64,000 nt of DNA from Cinclus cinclus (GCF_963662255.1 NC_085059.1:3334501-3398500); one strand, 5' to 3'. Positions 22,428-33,133 are shown, counted from the first letter of the stretch. Numbers and translations: made by a program. Notes: generated by a model from the sequence alone, not told the origin.

Positions 22428-22985
22428 ATGTTCCTGCTGCCATTACTCGCTTGTCCCCCGCTCTTCGTTCTCTGCCTTGGTGCTGAGCTGCTCCTGCTGC
22501 CGGGACTTTTCCTGCACTTCTACTGGAGCATCAACACCAACAGCATGAGCGCTCCTGTGCCAGTGGAGGTACAGTGCCATCCCAGGGAGGGGGGCAGTCC
22601 GGACTGCCAGTGCAGGCTGCAGCCCTGTGGGGATGGATGCTGGGGAAAGGGACCCCAAGTGACATTGTGCTGTCTCATGCAGACTGCCAGAGACACCATT
22701 GAGGATATGGAGGTGGATGAGCAGGATGACACCGAGCCCATGGAAGTGGATGAATATGATGAGACTGAGCCCATGGAAGTGGATGAGCAGGATGACACCG
22801 AGCCCATGGAAGTGGACGAATATGATGAGACTGAGCCCATGGAAGTGGACGAATATGATGAGACTGAGCCCATGGAAGTGGATGAACAGGATGACACCGA
22901 GCCCATGGAAGTGGATGAATATGATGAGACTGAGCCCATGGACGTCGATGAGAAGGACAAGGAAGAGCCCGTGATCCTGGCATGA
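22428..22985 (+). CDS. Acidic-repeat protein, copy 5 (185 codons)
   Basis: Gains exactly one 11-residue repeat (33 bp), giving two EPMEVDEYDET units in a row. Carries Trp-Ser at residues 33-34 (FYWSIN) and an extra Cys (DCQCRL). Probable intron 22569-22682. The gene's 3' end up to the poly(A) signal is complete before provirus 1. Confidence 0.55.
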   Translation: MFLLPLLACPPLFVLCLGAELLLLPGLFLHFYWSINTNSMSAPVPVEVQCHPREGGSPDCQCRLQPCGDGCWGKGPQVTLCCLMQTARDTIEDMEVDEQDDTEPMEVDEYDETEPMEVDEQDDTEPMEVDEYDETEPMEVDEYDETEPMEVDEQDDTEPMEVDEYDETEPMDVDEKDKEEPVILA

Positions 22986-23112
22986 GGATGGAGCCCCAGG
23001 AGTAGGACAACCTGATGCTCCCCTGCCCTGCCCACAGGCAGTGCCCAGCCTGGGGCGGGGCTGGCTGGCTCTCCTCAGGGACATGGTGCTCAAGGAAGTC
23101 CTGCTCAGCTGC

Positions 23113-23284
23113 TTCCTTCCTTCCTTCCTTCCTTCCTTCCTTCCTTCCTTCCTTCCTTCCTTCCTTCCTTCCTTCCTTCCTTCCTTCCTTCCTTCCTTCC
23201 TTCCTTCCTTCCTTCCTTCCTTCCTTCCTTCCTCCCTTCCTTCCTTCCTTCCTTCCTCCCTTCCTCCCTCCCTCCCTCCCTCCC
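23113..23284 (+). repeat. TTCC microsatellite, unit 5 (about 172 bp)
   Basis: Pure over most of its length, with TCCC variants at the 3' end. Confidence 0.97.
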
Positions 23285-23805
23285 AGACTGACAGGGATAA
23301 TGGGCATCGATAGGGCCCCGCTGTAAATATGTTCAGCATGTTCGAGCCTTTTTTTATAGGAACAATTTGAAGATTGTTAGCCTAAAGGTCCCAGAATGTT
23401 AATCTATAGCTTCTAGATTTTTACAGTATAAGTCCCAGATTGTTAACAGTATAGTCTTCCTTGTAAATATGTTCTAGAGACTGTTGTTGTTGTTAGAAGT
23501 AAATATGTTCTTCAAATGTTTGGCTGAACTTTGTTCAATAAATACTATTTCTTATTAAAACCTCGCCTCTCTTTGCAATTCCTTTGGGCAACGTTTGCAC
23601 AGTGCTGGTTTCCACTTGCTCATGGTTCCTGGGGCTGCAGGTCCCTGGGGGTGCTGGCACAGCCAGCCCTGGCTGGGGGTCCCTGTGCAGGGGGGTCCCA
23701 CTGAGCCAGCACTGCTGTTCCTGGGGCACAGCAGGGTCCCCAAGGGCAAAGCTCTCACCAGCAGAGAGGGAGCTCTGACAGCAGCAGGCCCTGCAGCAAC
23801 GCCGC

Positions 23806-24429
23806 TGTGGGAATCGAGCTGGCTGACATCCATAGCCAGACCAGTGTTTTTTGATGCGTTGCCCCTTGGCCCCAGACCTTGGAGGGCATTTGTTTAAGTT
23901 TATAACAGTTCCTAGGAAAGTTGTCAAAGGTTTTAAAACTGTTCCTGGTCAAGCTTTATAATCCTCATTTCCCATTCATTGCCTCTATTCCCCGTTATGT
24001 CATCCCTTTTCTCTTCCCAGTTCTGGAAAGTTCTTGTATCCTTGTACCCCCATTGGTTTATGTTCACCGCATTGTTCCACCCATCCTACCTTACGGGTTA
24101 CTGCCCCATATTACTCCTCCCTTGCACCACTTTTCCCTTTACCCATTGGATTATCATCCTGGACCCACCTCTCATCATCCCTTATAAATACCATGGATTT
24201 TCCCTCAGCCTTGTCTTCTACCCTTTGCTCTTATAGTGTGTGCACGTGTTTTGGGCCTTGTCCCGCATTTTCTTTTATGATTATTAAAGTCTTTAGTTGC
24301 AGAGTTGTGGTGTGGACCCGTTCCACATTTTGCCACCTTGGCCCTGATATCAGGGGAACTTTAGAGGTTGGTCGGGGAGACTGCCCTCGAGTCTCGCGCC
24401 TTAAGTATTGAAAAACAAAAACCCCGACA
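23806..24429 (+). repeat. 5' LTR of provirus 1 (624 bp)
   Basis: Bounded by TG...CA (TGTGGGAATCGAG to CCCCGACA). TATAAATA at 24183-24190 and ATTAAA at 24283-24288 suit a promoter and poly(A) signal about 100 bp apart. Differs from its own 3' LTR at about 41 sites (6-7%) and from the 5' LTR of copy 2 at about 15 sites plus one indel. Confidence 0.93.
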
Positions 24430-24431
24430 GG

Positions 24432-24449
24432 TGGCCCCTGAACAGGGAC
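24432..24449 (+). other. Primer binding site, tRNA-Lys type (provirus 1)
   Basis: TGGCCCCTGAACAGGGAC, starting two bases after the LTR end. By my comparison it matches the Lys3-type primer site at 16 of 18 positions. A different tRNA cannot be excluded. Confidence 0.6.
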
Positions 24450-24724
24450 CCTGATATTCAGGGCACCTTGTTGCAGAGGTAGGACTGTGTCCCCGGGAGT
24501 GTGGCTGCGCCGGGGCCCGGCGGAGTTGTCGGCGAAGAGGGACCTCGTCTGGACACCCGGGGAGCCAGCGAGGGACGTCAACAGAAGCACCTGCAGAATA
24601 CAGGTGTGTTTGGGGACACCCGACATAATATAGCCCTCTTTGCTGCCCTGTTTTAAAATACGGGTCCTAGTCTTGGCTAGGGGCGTCTCGGCAGCTAGAT
24701 CCCCTAAGGAGGATTCGAAGGAAG

Positions 24725-26173
24725 ATGGTTGGACAAATGTCAAGCGTAGAGAGGAACGTATATGGACGTTTTAAGTTAATTCTTTTAAGTACCACTAAGG
24801 ACTTTTCAAAAAAAGAACTGAAAAAATTTGTAAAGTGGGTTTGTAAAAACTTCCCCAACACCCCGAGTGAAGAAATGATGAATACTGCCTTTTGGGACTC
24901 GGTGGGGAACAAAATTTATCACTTGTCTGGAAAATGGGACCCCGAGGCACCCTGCATGCTCCCTCTTTTCCACCTTATCCTGGAAACCCTGCACCAATCC
25001 CAGCTTCGATTACCCAGCTCGTCGGTTCCTCCTAACCCTTCTCCAAAGCAGCCTGTTCTCTCCCTGTCTCCTGTGACTGACCCTCCAGCTGAGATCCCCG
25101 ATGGCAGCGCGCGGGCCGTCGTGGATCTCCCCCCTTCCATCCCTCTGGTGTCCTCATGTGTTCGTCCCGCTCACCCTCCTAACGACAGCTCTTGCCCCAT
25201 CGGCTGCCCTGCCACAAACGGGGGCCATTTTGGAATTACCACTAACACCTTCTGTCAAAGTCTGCGTTCCTCGGCTATTCCCGCCTCTAGCTCTGCCTTC
25301 CAGCCCGCCCTCGCTCCCTCACGGCCCGCCCACCACCCTCAGGGGCCGCCCACTCCTGCCCCTGCCGGAACTGGCGCTGAGTGCTCCTCCTCCCGGAAGG
25401 AGACCGGAACTGCCCTTCAGGCACTTCCGGAAGAGCCTGCCTCCAAAATGGCTGCGCCCATAGCTGAAGCTTGCAAATCTTACCGGCAGCTTAACACTAA
25501 TGTAAATGTTATTGCTCCACTTTGTTCATCTTCCTCCGGAGAGAACTCGAGCTCTAGTGACTCTGAGGAGTCTTCACCTTGCCCTCTAACCCCTAAAAAC
25601 CCTTGGGAGAGGATCCGGAAAGCTGCTATAAAAGAAGGAAACTGGCAGATAGCAGCTAAGTTCAATGCATTCCCAGTGAGGTACCACAGGGGGAGGGGAG
25701 GTGCACCAAGATGGGAGCCTATGACATATGGGGAAGTAAAAGAACTGTGTCGGGCAGCCAAGGACCATGGGAGGGGATGCCCATATTTTAATAATCTTGT
25801 TCGGGCCACCTTCACAGCACATGTACTGACCCCCCATGACTTAAAATATATAATGACTATGTTGTTGTCTCCCCCTGAGTATACCTTGTGGGAAGGGGGA
25901 TGGAAACGCATGCTCCAAGGATTCCTGACTGACTGCGTGAACGATCCAGCCAGAGCAGCATTAACAATGGACCACCTAGCCGGGGAAGGACAATTTACCC
26001 AACCTGAGGAGCAAGCTGCAGCAGCCCCCAGGCAAGTACTTGATGAAATTAAAACTCTTGCTAGGAAGGCACTAGTCCACGTGCCAGATGGCAGCACACC
26101 TAACTTGGAGTACACTAATATTAAGCAAGAGCCCAGAGAAACATACATGAAATTTATTGACAGGTTAAAATAA
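24725..26173 (+). pseudogene. gag: gag, 5' part (matrix to capsid), provirus 1, ends at an in-frame TAA
   Basis: 482 codons. N-terminal Lys-rich helical part (matrix-like), then a long Pro/Ser-rich linker (about residues 95-250), then the capsid. The major homology region (pattern Q-x3-E-x4-F-x2-RL) sits at about residues 468-481, and the stop (26171-26173) follows one codon later. The same frame continues downstream with the rest of capsid, so the stop is a nonsense lesion, not the natural end. Copy 2 has the identical stop, so it predates the duplication. Confidence 0.85.
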
Positions 26174-26176
26174 GCA

Positions 26177-27403
26177 TTGGAAAAACAGGTTCCTGATGAC
26201 AAAACCAGGAATACATTGTTAGAGACATTGGCGGTAGCTAATGCCGACTCTGAATGTCGGAAGGTACTGCGCGCTCTGCCACGAGAACCCCCACCGATGC
26301 TCCTCCAGATGATCGAGGCATGTAACCGTCTCGGGACGGTGGAGCATGTGGCAGCAGTACAAGTCCAGGCCATCGGACAGGGAGTTGCAAGAGCACTGGT
26401 TGCTGCACATTTTCCTTTGAAGTCGCCCCAAACGCAGTGCCAGTCTACATGTTTTCAGTGTGGCCAGCAAGGACACTTGCGAAAAGACTGTCCACAAAGG
26501 AAAGGGAGGTACCCAGTTGTTAGTAAAAATCAACCTCAGGCTAAACAGTTTTCCTTTAAAAGTAATTTTCCTAGGCAGCCGTCAAAAAACTTCCATCAGA
26601 GCGCAAGTCGGCCTTGCGCTATGACAAGAAATCCACAAGCCGAAGATACTGATGGCTGCGGAGAATCAGAACATTCTAACCACCACTACAGGCCCTGTGG
26701 CTCCGAACTCCAGCAGCTCATCTCAGGACTACCAGCAACAATTCCACCAGGTGCCCGGCTGGAGTTGGTGAGTGCTAAACCTGTAGTGCTGACTGACTGT
26801 TCCACACATTCAGTTTCAACAGGACAACTTGGGCTTGAAGATCGGCCCCACCAAGTGTTAATTTTAGGCAATTGTAGATCAAAGACTGAGGGCTTTTTTG
26901 TCCTTCCTTCCGTATTGTCTGTTACATCTTCCCAGGAAATGACTGTTTTAGCCCTAAGCCCTGACCCTCCTTGCTTTATTCCCGAAGGACTGCCTATAGC
27001 CCAAGCGATTATGTTGCCAGATGAAACGGAGGAAGAGGATTCAGAATCCTTTGTCATGTGGACCCAGGTTATAAGTAAGGACAGGCCTAAAATAACCTGT
27101 ATCCTAGAGGCTAATGGACAGAGGGTAACTCTTAAGGGAACTGTTGACACTGGATCGGACGTTACTGTAATTTCTACCTCAAGATGGCCCTCAGGGTGGG
27201 CACTTACACCAGCTTCTGGAGTCCTTATGGGGATTGGAGGGGAAAGCACTAGTCTGAAAAGCATGAATTTGATCAAGATAGAGGGACCTAAGGGTCGTGT
27301 TGCCACCACCAGACCCTTCATAGTGAAAACACGAACGCCTGTCATCCTGTGGGGAAGGGATATTTTGACTGAATGGGGAGCGCGTTTGGAAATGGATTTT
27401 TAA
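26177..27403 (+). pseudogene. gag-pro: gag 3' part, dUTPase-like segment and protease, provirus 1
   Basis: Continues the gag frame after the TAA; there is no ATG at this start. Residue numbers count from 26177. Capsid C-terminus, one zinc knuckle C-x2-C-x4-H-x4-C (92-105), a degenerate dUTPase-like stretch (about 185-281, ending IPEGLPIAQAIMLP), then an aspartic protease with DTG at 324-326 and GRD at 393-395. Zinc knuckle and protease share one frame, with no visible gag-pro frameshift; betaretroviruses usually have one. The natural stop TAA at 27401 overlaps the start of the pol frame by 31 nt. Confidence 0.85.
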
Positions 27404-28413
27404 TTGGGGTCATTGAAGAGCGTGGCACCTTGAAAATAACTTGGAAAGATAATACCCCTATCTGGGTAGATCAATGGCCCCTACATGAGAAAAAACTAGC
27501 CGCGCTGCAATCCCTGATATCAGAACAACTTCAAAAAGGACACATAACATTCACCACCAGCCCCTGGAACACCCCCATTTTTGTCATCCAAAAACCACGC
27601 AGTGACAAATGGCGACTCCTCCATGATCTCCGGAAAATAAATGAGGTCATAGAGGACATGGGTGCACTTCAACCAGGTCTTCCTTCTCCGGCTGTGATCC
27701 CTAAAGACTGGTACCTAACAATTATTGACCTTAAAGACTGTTTCTTTGACATTCCATTACACCCTGATGATGCTCCATGTTTTGCCTTTTCCATCCCATC
27801 AATCAACAGGGAAGCACCCCTTCAGCGATTCCATTGGGTGGTCTTACCTCAAGGAATGAAAAACAGTCCAACAATATGTCAGTGGTTTGTGGCTAAGATA
27901 CTAACCCCTGTTTGTAAAGTTCATCCACAGGTGTTGATACTTCACTATATGGATGATATCCTGTTAGCTGCCAAAGATACTGTCACACTGGACACTGCAG
28001 TGAAGGATACCATCTCAGCAGTCCAAAAAGCTGGATTAACTGTTTCAGAAGAAAAGGTGCAGCAAATGCAGCCTTGGAGGTATTTGGGTTATAAAATTTC
28101 GTCACGAACTATAAAGCCACAACTGCTCCAGCCGGAAGAGAACCCACAAACATTACATGACATGCAGAGGTTGCTTGGTGCTATCACTTGGGTGAGACCC
28201 TTATTGGGGATTACAAATCAAGACTTGCAGCCATTATTTGACCTCCTGAAGGGAGATTCGGCCCCAAACTCCCCGAGACACTTGACAGAGGAAGCAAGAC
28301 ACGCCTTGAATAAAGTGTCTTTTGCAATACAAACCCGGCAAGCACACCGGATGGACCCTATGTTGCCTTTCCTATTAGTGGTTCTGGGGAGGGGTCCTCA
28401 ACTTCATGCCTGA
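27373..28413 (+). pseudogene. pol: pol: reverse transcriptase, provirus 1, ends at an in-frame TGA
   Basis: 346 codons, in the -1 frame relative to protease. Visible RT features: catalytic Asp119 in IIDLKDCF, LPQG at 158-161, YMDD at 192-195. The TGA at 28411-28413 falls in the RT connection region. The same frame goes on after it into RNase H, so it is a nonsense lesion, shared with copy 2. Normal expression would need a -1 frameshift in 27373-27403; the T-run at 27397-27401 is the only candidate and is not a canonical slippery heptamer. Confidence 0.88.
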
Positions 28414-28446
28414 ATTTTTCGGTGGGATCTTGAGTTACCTGGTCCT

Positions 28447-29652
28447 TTGTTGATTTTAGAATGGATTTTCCTTTCCCACCAACCCAAAAAGACCATCACT
28501 ACAAAGCCAGAAATAAGAGCTCAGTTAATTATTAAGGCTAGAAGACGTTTGCTATCTTTCTCTGGGAGAGACTTTTCGATTATATTTCTGCCTTTGACTT
28601 CTTCCTATTTAGATTGGCTCCTGCAACAATCTGAACACCTTGAAATTGCTCTAATAAATTTCCCTGGACAACTTTCTATCCATTGCCCTAAGCATAGACT
28701 TCTAAGTTCTGATTTCAATTTATTTCCTAAACCCTTAAGGAGTGATAAGCCCCTCAAAGCCCTCACTTTGTTTACAGACGGGTCAGGAAAATCTCATAAA
28801 TCTGTAATTACATGGGAAAACCCTATGACAGGTGAGTGGCTGTCAGATATTGAAATTGTTGAAGGCTCACCACAGATTGTTGAATTGGCGGCAGTGGTAA
28901 GGGCATTTTGCAAATTCACCGGCCCCGTTAATATTGTTACTGACTCAGCATATGTTGCAGGGATCGTGGAAAGGGCGGAAAATTCGTTGCTGAAGGACAT
29001 TGCAAATGAACGGTTATATTCTTTACTGAAAAATAGAGTTTTTCTTCTTTCCCAAAGGCAGCACCCTTACTTCATTATGCATATCCGTTCCCACACTACC
29101 CTTCCTGGACCCTTGACACAAGGTAACAATCGAGCTGACACACTTGCCATGACAGCACAAGTAACATTACCTAACATACCTGAGCAGGCAAAGCTTAGCC
29201 ATGCATTCTTCCATCAAAATGCTCCAGCTTTGCATAGAATGTTTGATATTACCAAGGACCAAGCCAAGGCCATTGTAAACACATGCCCTAGTTGCCAAAA
29301 ACTTTCCCTACCAGCTATTGGAGCAGCAGTCAACCCTAGGGGACTCCATAGTTTACAACTGTGGCAAGCAGATATAACACACTACCCTTCATTTGGTCGT
29401 TTCAAATACATCCATCTTTCTATAGATACCTTTTCAGGTGCTATCTTTGCCTCCGCTCACACCAAAGAAACAGCAGCAGATGCTATGAAACGTTTTCTCC
29501 AAGCATTTGCAATCCTAGGTATCCCCCAGGAAATAAAAACTGATAATGGTCCAGCTTATATTTCACACAAAAATAAAACAATTTTTCAATCAGTGGGGAG
29601 TCATCCACACCACTGGCATCCCTCACTCCCCCACGGGTCAGTCAATAGTTGA
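28447..29652 (+). pseudogene. pol: pol: RNase H and N-terminal integrase, provirus 1
   Basis: Same frame as the RT segment. Residue numbers count from 28447 (no ATG). RNase H acidic residues: D111 (TDGSG), E146 (VELAAV), D166 (TDSAYV), D231 (NRAD). Integrase: HHCC zinc domain (HAFFH 252-256, CPSC 280-283), catalytic D309 (QADITHY) and D366 (KTDNGPAY). The frame is then lost in an A/T-rich stretch around 29560-29585, before the third catalytic residue. Confidence 0.88.
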
Positions 29653-30067
29653 AAGAGCCCATGGTTCCCTTAAAAATCTTTTAGATAAACAAAAAGGGGG
29701 AATAGAGATCTTATCAAACACAGAAAGGTTAAGTAAAGCATTATATGTCTTTAATTTTTTGAACAATTCGTTTATGGAACCAAACCCTCCAATTATCTGT
29801 CATTTTTCGAATACAACACAGGCTCAACTGAAAGAAAGACCACCAGTCTTGGTAAAAGATGCTGAAACAAATCAAATCTTAGGAGGACCATTCCAACTAA
29901 TAACTTGGGGGAAGGGATATGCTTGTGTCTCCACAGATAGGGCACCTCGGTGGATGCCAGCCAAGAACATCAAACCTTACCTACAGCCTTTAAAAGAAGA
30001 CCTACCAGAGAGTCCCAGTAGTCCAACTCCTAACAACAAGCCTGCAACTACTACTCCTTATGACTGA
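29546..30067 (+). pseudogene. pol: pol: C-terminal integrase, shifted frame, provirus 1
   Basis: Carries the rest of the integrase core in another frame, including the third catalytic acidic residue (IVERAH) and the C-terminal DNA-binding part with W-rich segments (ITWGKGYACV, RWMPAKNI), then a Pro/Ser tail to the TGA at 30065. The first residues of this open frame are not integrase; the true switch point is near 29560-29585. Confidence 0.85.
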
Positions 30068-30106
30068 CTATTTCACAGCTCCTCATCGCAAGTCATCGTT
30101 GGGACC

Positions 30107-30322
30107 GTGACCTCTGAAAGACTCTCAATCATTGCACTTGTTCTCTTTAATGTCCTACCCTTTGCCAGCAGCAGAATTGTTCAACAGCCAAAACAGAACA
30201 TTTGGATTACCCTGGCCAACATAACGCACCAAGAGACGTTAGGTCTATCTGTTGCCACCCCCAAACAACCCCTTTTCAACATGCCTGGTAGGTCTACCAG
30301 CAGACGAATGCCCAGTAAATAA
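30107..30322 (+). pseudogene. env: env leader/start fragment, provirus 1
   Basis: Short frame with a hydrophobic stretch (IIALVLFNVLPFA) that suits a signal peptide, one glycosylation sequon (NIT), then a stop. The remainder of env continues in another frame overlapping from 30252, so a frameshift separates them. There is no ATG at the listed start. Confidence 0.6.
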
Positions 30323-31352
30323 AAAGACCATCAATGCCATGCGAGGTAACAGTCCCAAAAGTAAGTTAAAATACAACCCTGTAGACTTTTGGAACTCATG
30401 GGCTCTTGATCTTCCACATGCGCCATTAGAGCGTCAAGAACTGGAACTATTTGGCTCAGTTAAAATGGACTACTGCATCACCTTTCGCTATAAAAAGAGA
30501 GTTCAGCTGATAAGGGCTAACGGAGGTAAGCCCCAAATCGTGAAAACAGATGAACCAGCGTTGTGGGATGTTTCCCCCCACCATCCAGGGTATAAAAATG
30601 AGAGCCTATGGTGTAATTATACCTCACGACATCCATCTAAATCAAGTGATACTCCTCTGCAGTTACCTCCAGGTACATTTCTTGTTTGTGGGGACAGAGC
30701 ATGGCCTGCCATTCCGTCTCATATTAAAGGTGGACCATGTAGCCTTGGTAGGCTTACTTTACTAACTCCCAATGTCACAGCACTAATTGGTAATAGCAAA
30801 AAGAGGAAAAAGCGTTTTGCACATCAATTCCAATCTGATTGTAACAGTAAATTAGAGTTTTGGAATAGAGGACAAAGGATAATCGCCTCTGCTCTTGTAC
30901 CTTGGGTAGCTGCTGCACAAGCAGTCACCCAGTTGGGAAGATTGGGATGTTGGTTAAGTAAACAAACCAACGCTACTTCCGTCGCTCTAAGTGATCTTCT
31001 GACAGATGTTGTCAGTATAAGGCATGCAACATTGCAAAACAGAGCTGCCATAGATTGTTTGCTGTTGGCACAAGGACATGGATGCCAGGACTTTGAAGGC
31101 ATGTGCTGCATGAACCTTTCTGATCATAGCGAATCTATACACAAAAGTATTCAAGCTCTCAAAGATGGAGTCAAAGAGTTACAAATCAAGGATGACACGA
31201 ACTGGTTTAATGGACTCTTGAAAAGTTGGGGAAACAAAGGGTGGGTGTTACCTATAATGAAAACTGGGTTACTTCATAATTGTTGTTGTTGTACTGTTAA
31301 TTGTTTCTTGCTTGTTACAGTGTTTTTACAAAGTTCTACAAAAATCATTTAG
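30252..31352 (+). pseudogene. env: env: surface C-part and transmembrane subunit, provirus 1
   Basis: 366 codons. Furin-type KKRKKR at residues 183-188 separates surface and TM parts. TM has an internal fusion-peptide-like segment between Cys197 and Cys233, and C-x6-CC at 278-286; this is the alpharetrovirus arrangement. Sequons at N116, N122, N174, N240, N288. The surface part is short. The frame loses the membrane span: from about 31265 a hydrophobic stretch rich in Val, Ile and Leu lies in a neighbouring frame, while this frame reads a Cys run. A second frameshift near 31255-31270 is therefore likely, also present in copy 2. Confidence 0.82.
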
Positions 31353-31372
31353 CTCTATTTTTATAGTTAAAC

Positions 31373-31385
31373 AGAAAGGGGAAGA
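31373..31385 (+). other. Polypurine tract, provirus 1
   Basis: AGAAAGGGGAAGA directly before the 3' LTR, in the correct place for plus-strand priming. Confidence 0.85.
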
Positions 31386-32010
31386 TGTGGGAATCGAGCT
31401 GGCTGACATCCAAAGCCAGACCAGTGTTTTTGGTGAGTTGCCCCTTGGCCCCAGACCTTGGAGGGCATTTGTTTAAGTTTATAACCGTTCCTAAGAAATT
31501 TGTCAAAGGTTTTAAAACTGTTTATGGTAAAGCTTTATAGCCCTCATTTCCCATTGGTTACCTCCATTCCCAGTTATGTCATCCCTTTTCTCTCCCCAGT
31601 TCTGGAAAGTTCTTGTATCCTTGTACCCCCATTGGTTTATGTTCACCGCATTGTTCCACCCATCCTACCTTACTGGTTACTGCCCCATATTACTCCTCCC
31701 TTGCACCACTTTTCCCTTTACCCATTGGATTATCATCCTGGACCCACCTCTCATCATCCCTTATAAATACCCTGGATTTTCCCTCAGCCTTGTCTTCTAC
31801 CCTTAGCTCTTATAGTGTGTACAGGTGTTTTGGGCCTTCTCCCTCATTTTCTTTTATGATTATTAAAGTATTTAAATCCAGAGTTGTGGTGTCGACCCGT
31901 TCCTCATTTCGCCACGTTAGCCCTGATATCAGGGGAACTTTAGAGGTTGGTCAGGGAGACTGCCCTCGAGTCTCGCAACTGAAATATAGAAAAACAAAAA
32001 AAACCCGACA
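31386..32010 (+). repeat. 3' LTR of provirus 1 (625 bp)
   Basis: TG...CA bounded; TATAAATA at 31762-31769, ATTAAA at 31862-31867. About 3 differences from the 3' LTR of copy 2, against about 41 from the 5' LTR of its own provirus. Confidence 0.93.
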
Positions 32011-32250
32011 GTTAAGAGGCAACAGGAAGTCACAAAGTTACGGAGGCTGCTAGATCACCTCCCCAAAAGAAAAAGCTGAAAAAGCTGTGGCTGCTGAGGA
32101 AGGGGAGGTGAAGCTTGTGTGGCAAGCTCAGAGCATATTCACAGTGAATGAAAGGTGGAAGAGGGAGGGTGACTCTTCCTCAGGAAGTCTACTGATGGGA
32201 CAAGGGGGAATGGGATCAAACGGAAAGAGAGTTGGAAGAGATTTGATGCT

Positions 32251-32444
32251 GGAAAGAAGTTCTTTAATCTGAGGCTGCTTGTCCCTGACACAGGGAGCTG
32301 TGCACATGTGGGTGCCCCATCCCCAGCAACATCCAAGGCCACATTGGACAGGGTTGAAGTGCTGGGAGCTTGCTCAGGTTGGAACCAGATGATTTTTAGG
32401 GTCTCTTCCAAGCCAAACCACTCAAGGATTGGATGGTTCTATGG
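32251..32444 (+). repeat. CR1 fragment, sense (unit 6)
   Basis: Copy of the element at 2764-2957, lying 240 bp after the 3' LTR of provirus 1. Confidence 0.85.
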
Positions 32445-32608
32445 CGTCCATCTCCAAGAGAGGAGTGGCCCTGAAGCTTCTGTGACATCACAGGGCCCAG
32501 AGTGCTCCAGGTGGAAGGTCCAGGGCCTGGAGACCAGCACAACAGACAGTTCACCTGCTGCCAGCACTCAGTTCTCCCCCACTCTTCTCTCTCTGCCACG
32601 GTGCCAAG

Positions 32609-33133
32609 ATGTTCCTGCTGCCAGTACTCGCTTGTCCCCCGCTCTTCGTTCTCTGTCTTGGTGCTGAGCTGCTCCTGCTGCCGGGACTTTTCCTGCACTT
32701 CTACTGCACCATCAACACCAACAGCATGAGCGCTCCTGTCCCAGTGGAGGTACAGTGCCATCCCAGGGAGGGGGGCAGCCCTGACTGCCAGGGCAGGCTG
32801 CAGCCCTGTGGGGATGGATGCTGGGGACAGGGACCCCAAGTGACATTGTGCTGTCTCATGCAGACTGCCAGAGACACCATTGAGGATATGGAGGTGGATG
32901 AGCAGGATGACACCGAGCCCATGGAAGTGGACGAATATGATGAGACTGAGCCCATGGAAGTGGATGAGCAGGATGACACCGAGCCCATGGAAGTGGACGA
33001 ATATGATGAGACTGAGCCCATGGAAGTGGATGAGCAGGATGACACCGAGCCCATGGAAGTGGATGAATATGATGAGACTGAGCCCATGGACGTCGATGAG
33101 AAGGACAAGGAAGAGCCCGTGATCCTGGCATGA
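32609..33133 (+). CDS. Acidic-repeat protein, copy 6 (174 codons)
   Basis: First copy downstream of provirus 1; Cys-Thr at residues 33-34. Probable intron 32750-32863. Its upstream region is normal only from the point equivalent to 2524 in unit 1, with the 3' LTR about 600 bp upstream. Confidence 0.55.
   Translation: MFLLPVLACPPLFVLCLGAELLLLPGLFLHFYCTINTNSMSAPVPVEVQCHPREGGSPDCQGRLQPCGDGCWGQGPQVTLCCLMQTARDTIEDMEVDEQDDTEPMEVDEYDETEPMEVDEQDDTEPMEVDEYDETEPMEVDEQDDTEPMEVDEYDETEPMDVDEKDKEEPVILA

Larger units (their letters stand above)
19305..23805 (+). repeat. Tandem unit 5 (3' end lost at provirus 1)
   Basis: Normal until GCAACGCC at about 23802, where the unit stops at the 5' LTR of provirus 1. 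This is equivalent to about 4336 in unit 1. The last roughly 420 bp of the unit are missing. Stem-loop at 20624-20659; AATAAA at 23537. Confidence 0.95.
23806..32010 (+). mobile_element. Endogenous retrovirus, class II (ERVK/betaretrovirus-like), copy 1, 8205 bp
   Basis: Complete proviral layout: 5' LTR, lysine-tRNA-like primer site, gag, protease, pol, env, purine tract, 3' LTR. The Lys-type primer site, dUTPase-like segment before the protease and single zinc knuckle point to class II; the env TM is of alpharetrovirus type. No target-site duplication: the six bases before are CGCCGC, after are GTTAAG. Flanks map to unit positions about 4336 (left) and 2524 (right). All coding regions carry disabling lesions: in-frame stops in gag and pol, frameshifts in integrase and env. 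Confidence 0.95.
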
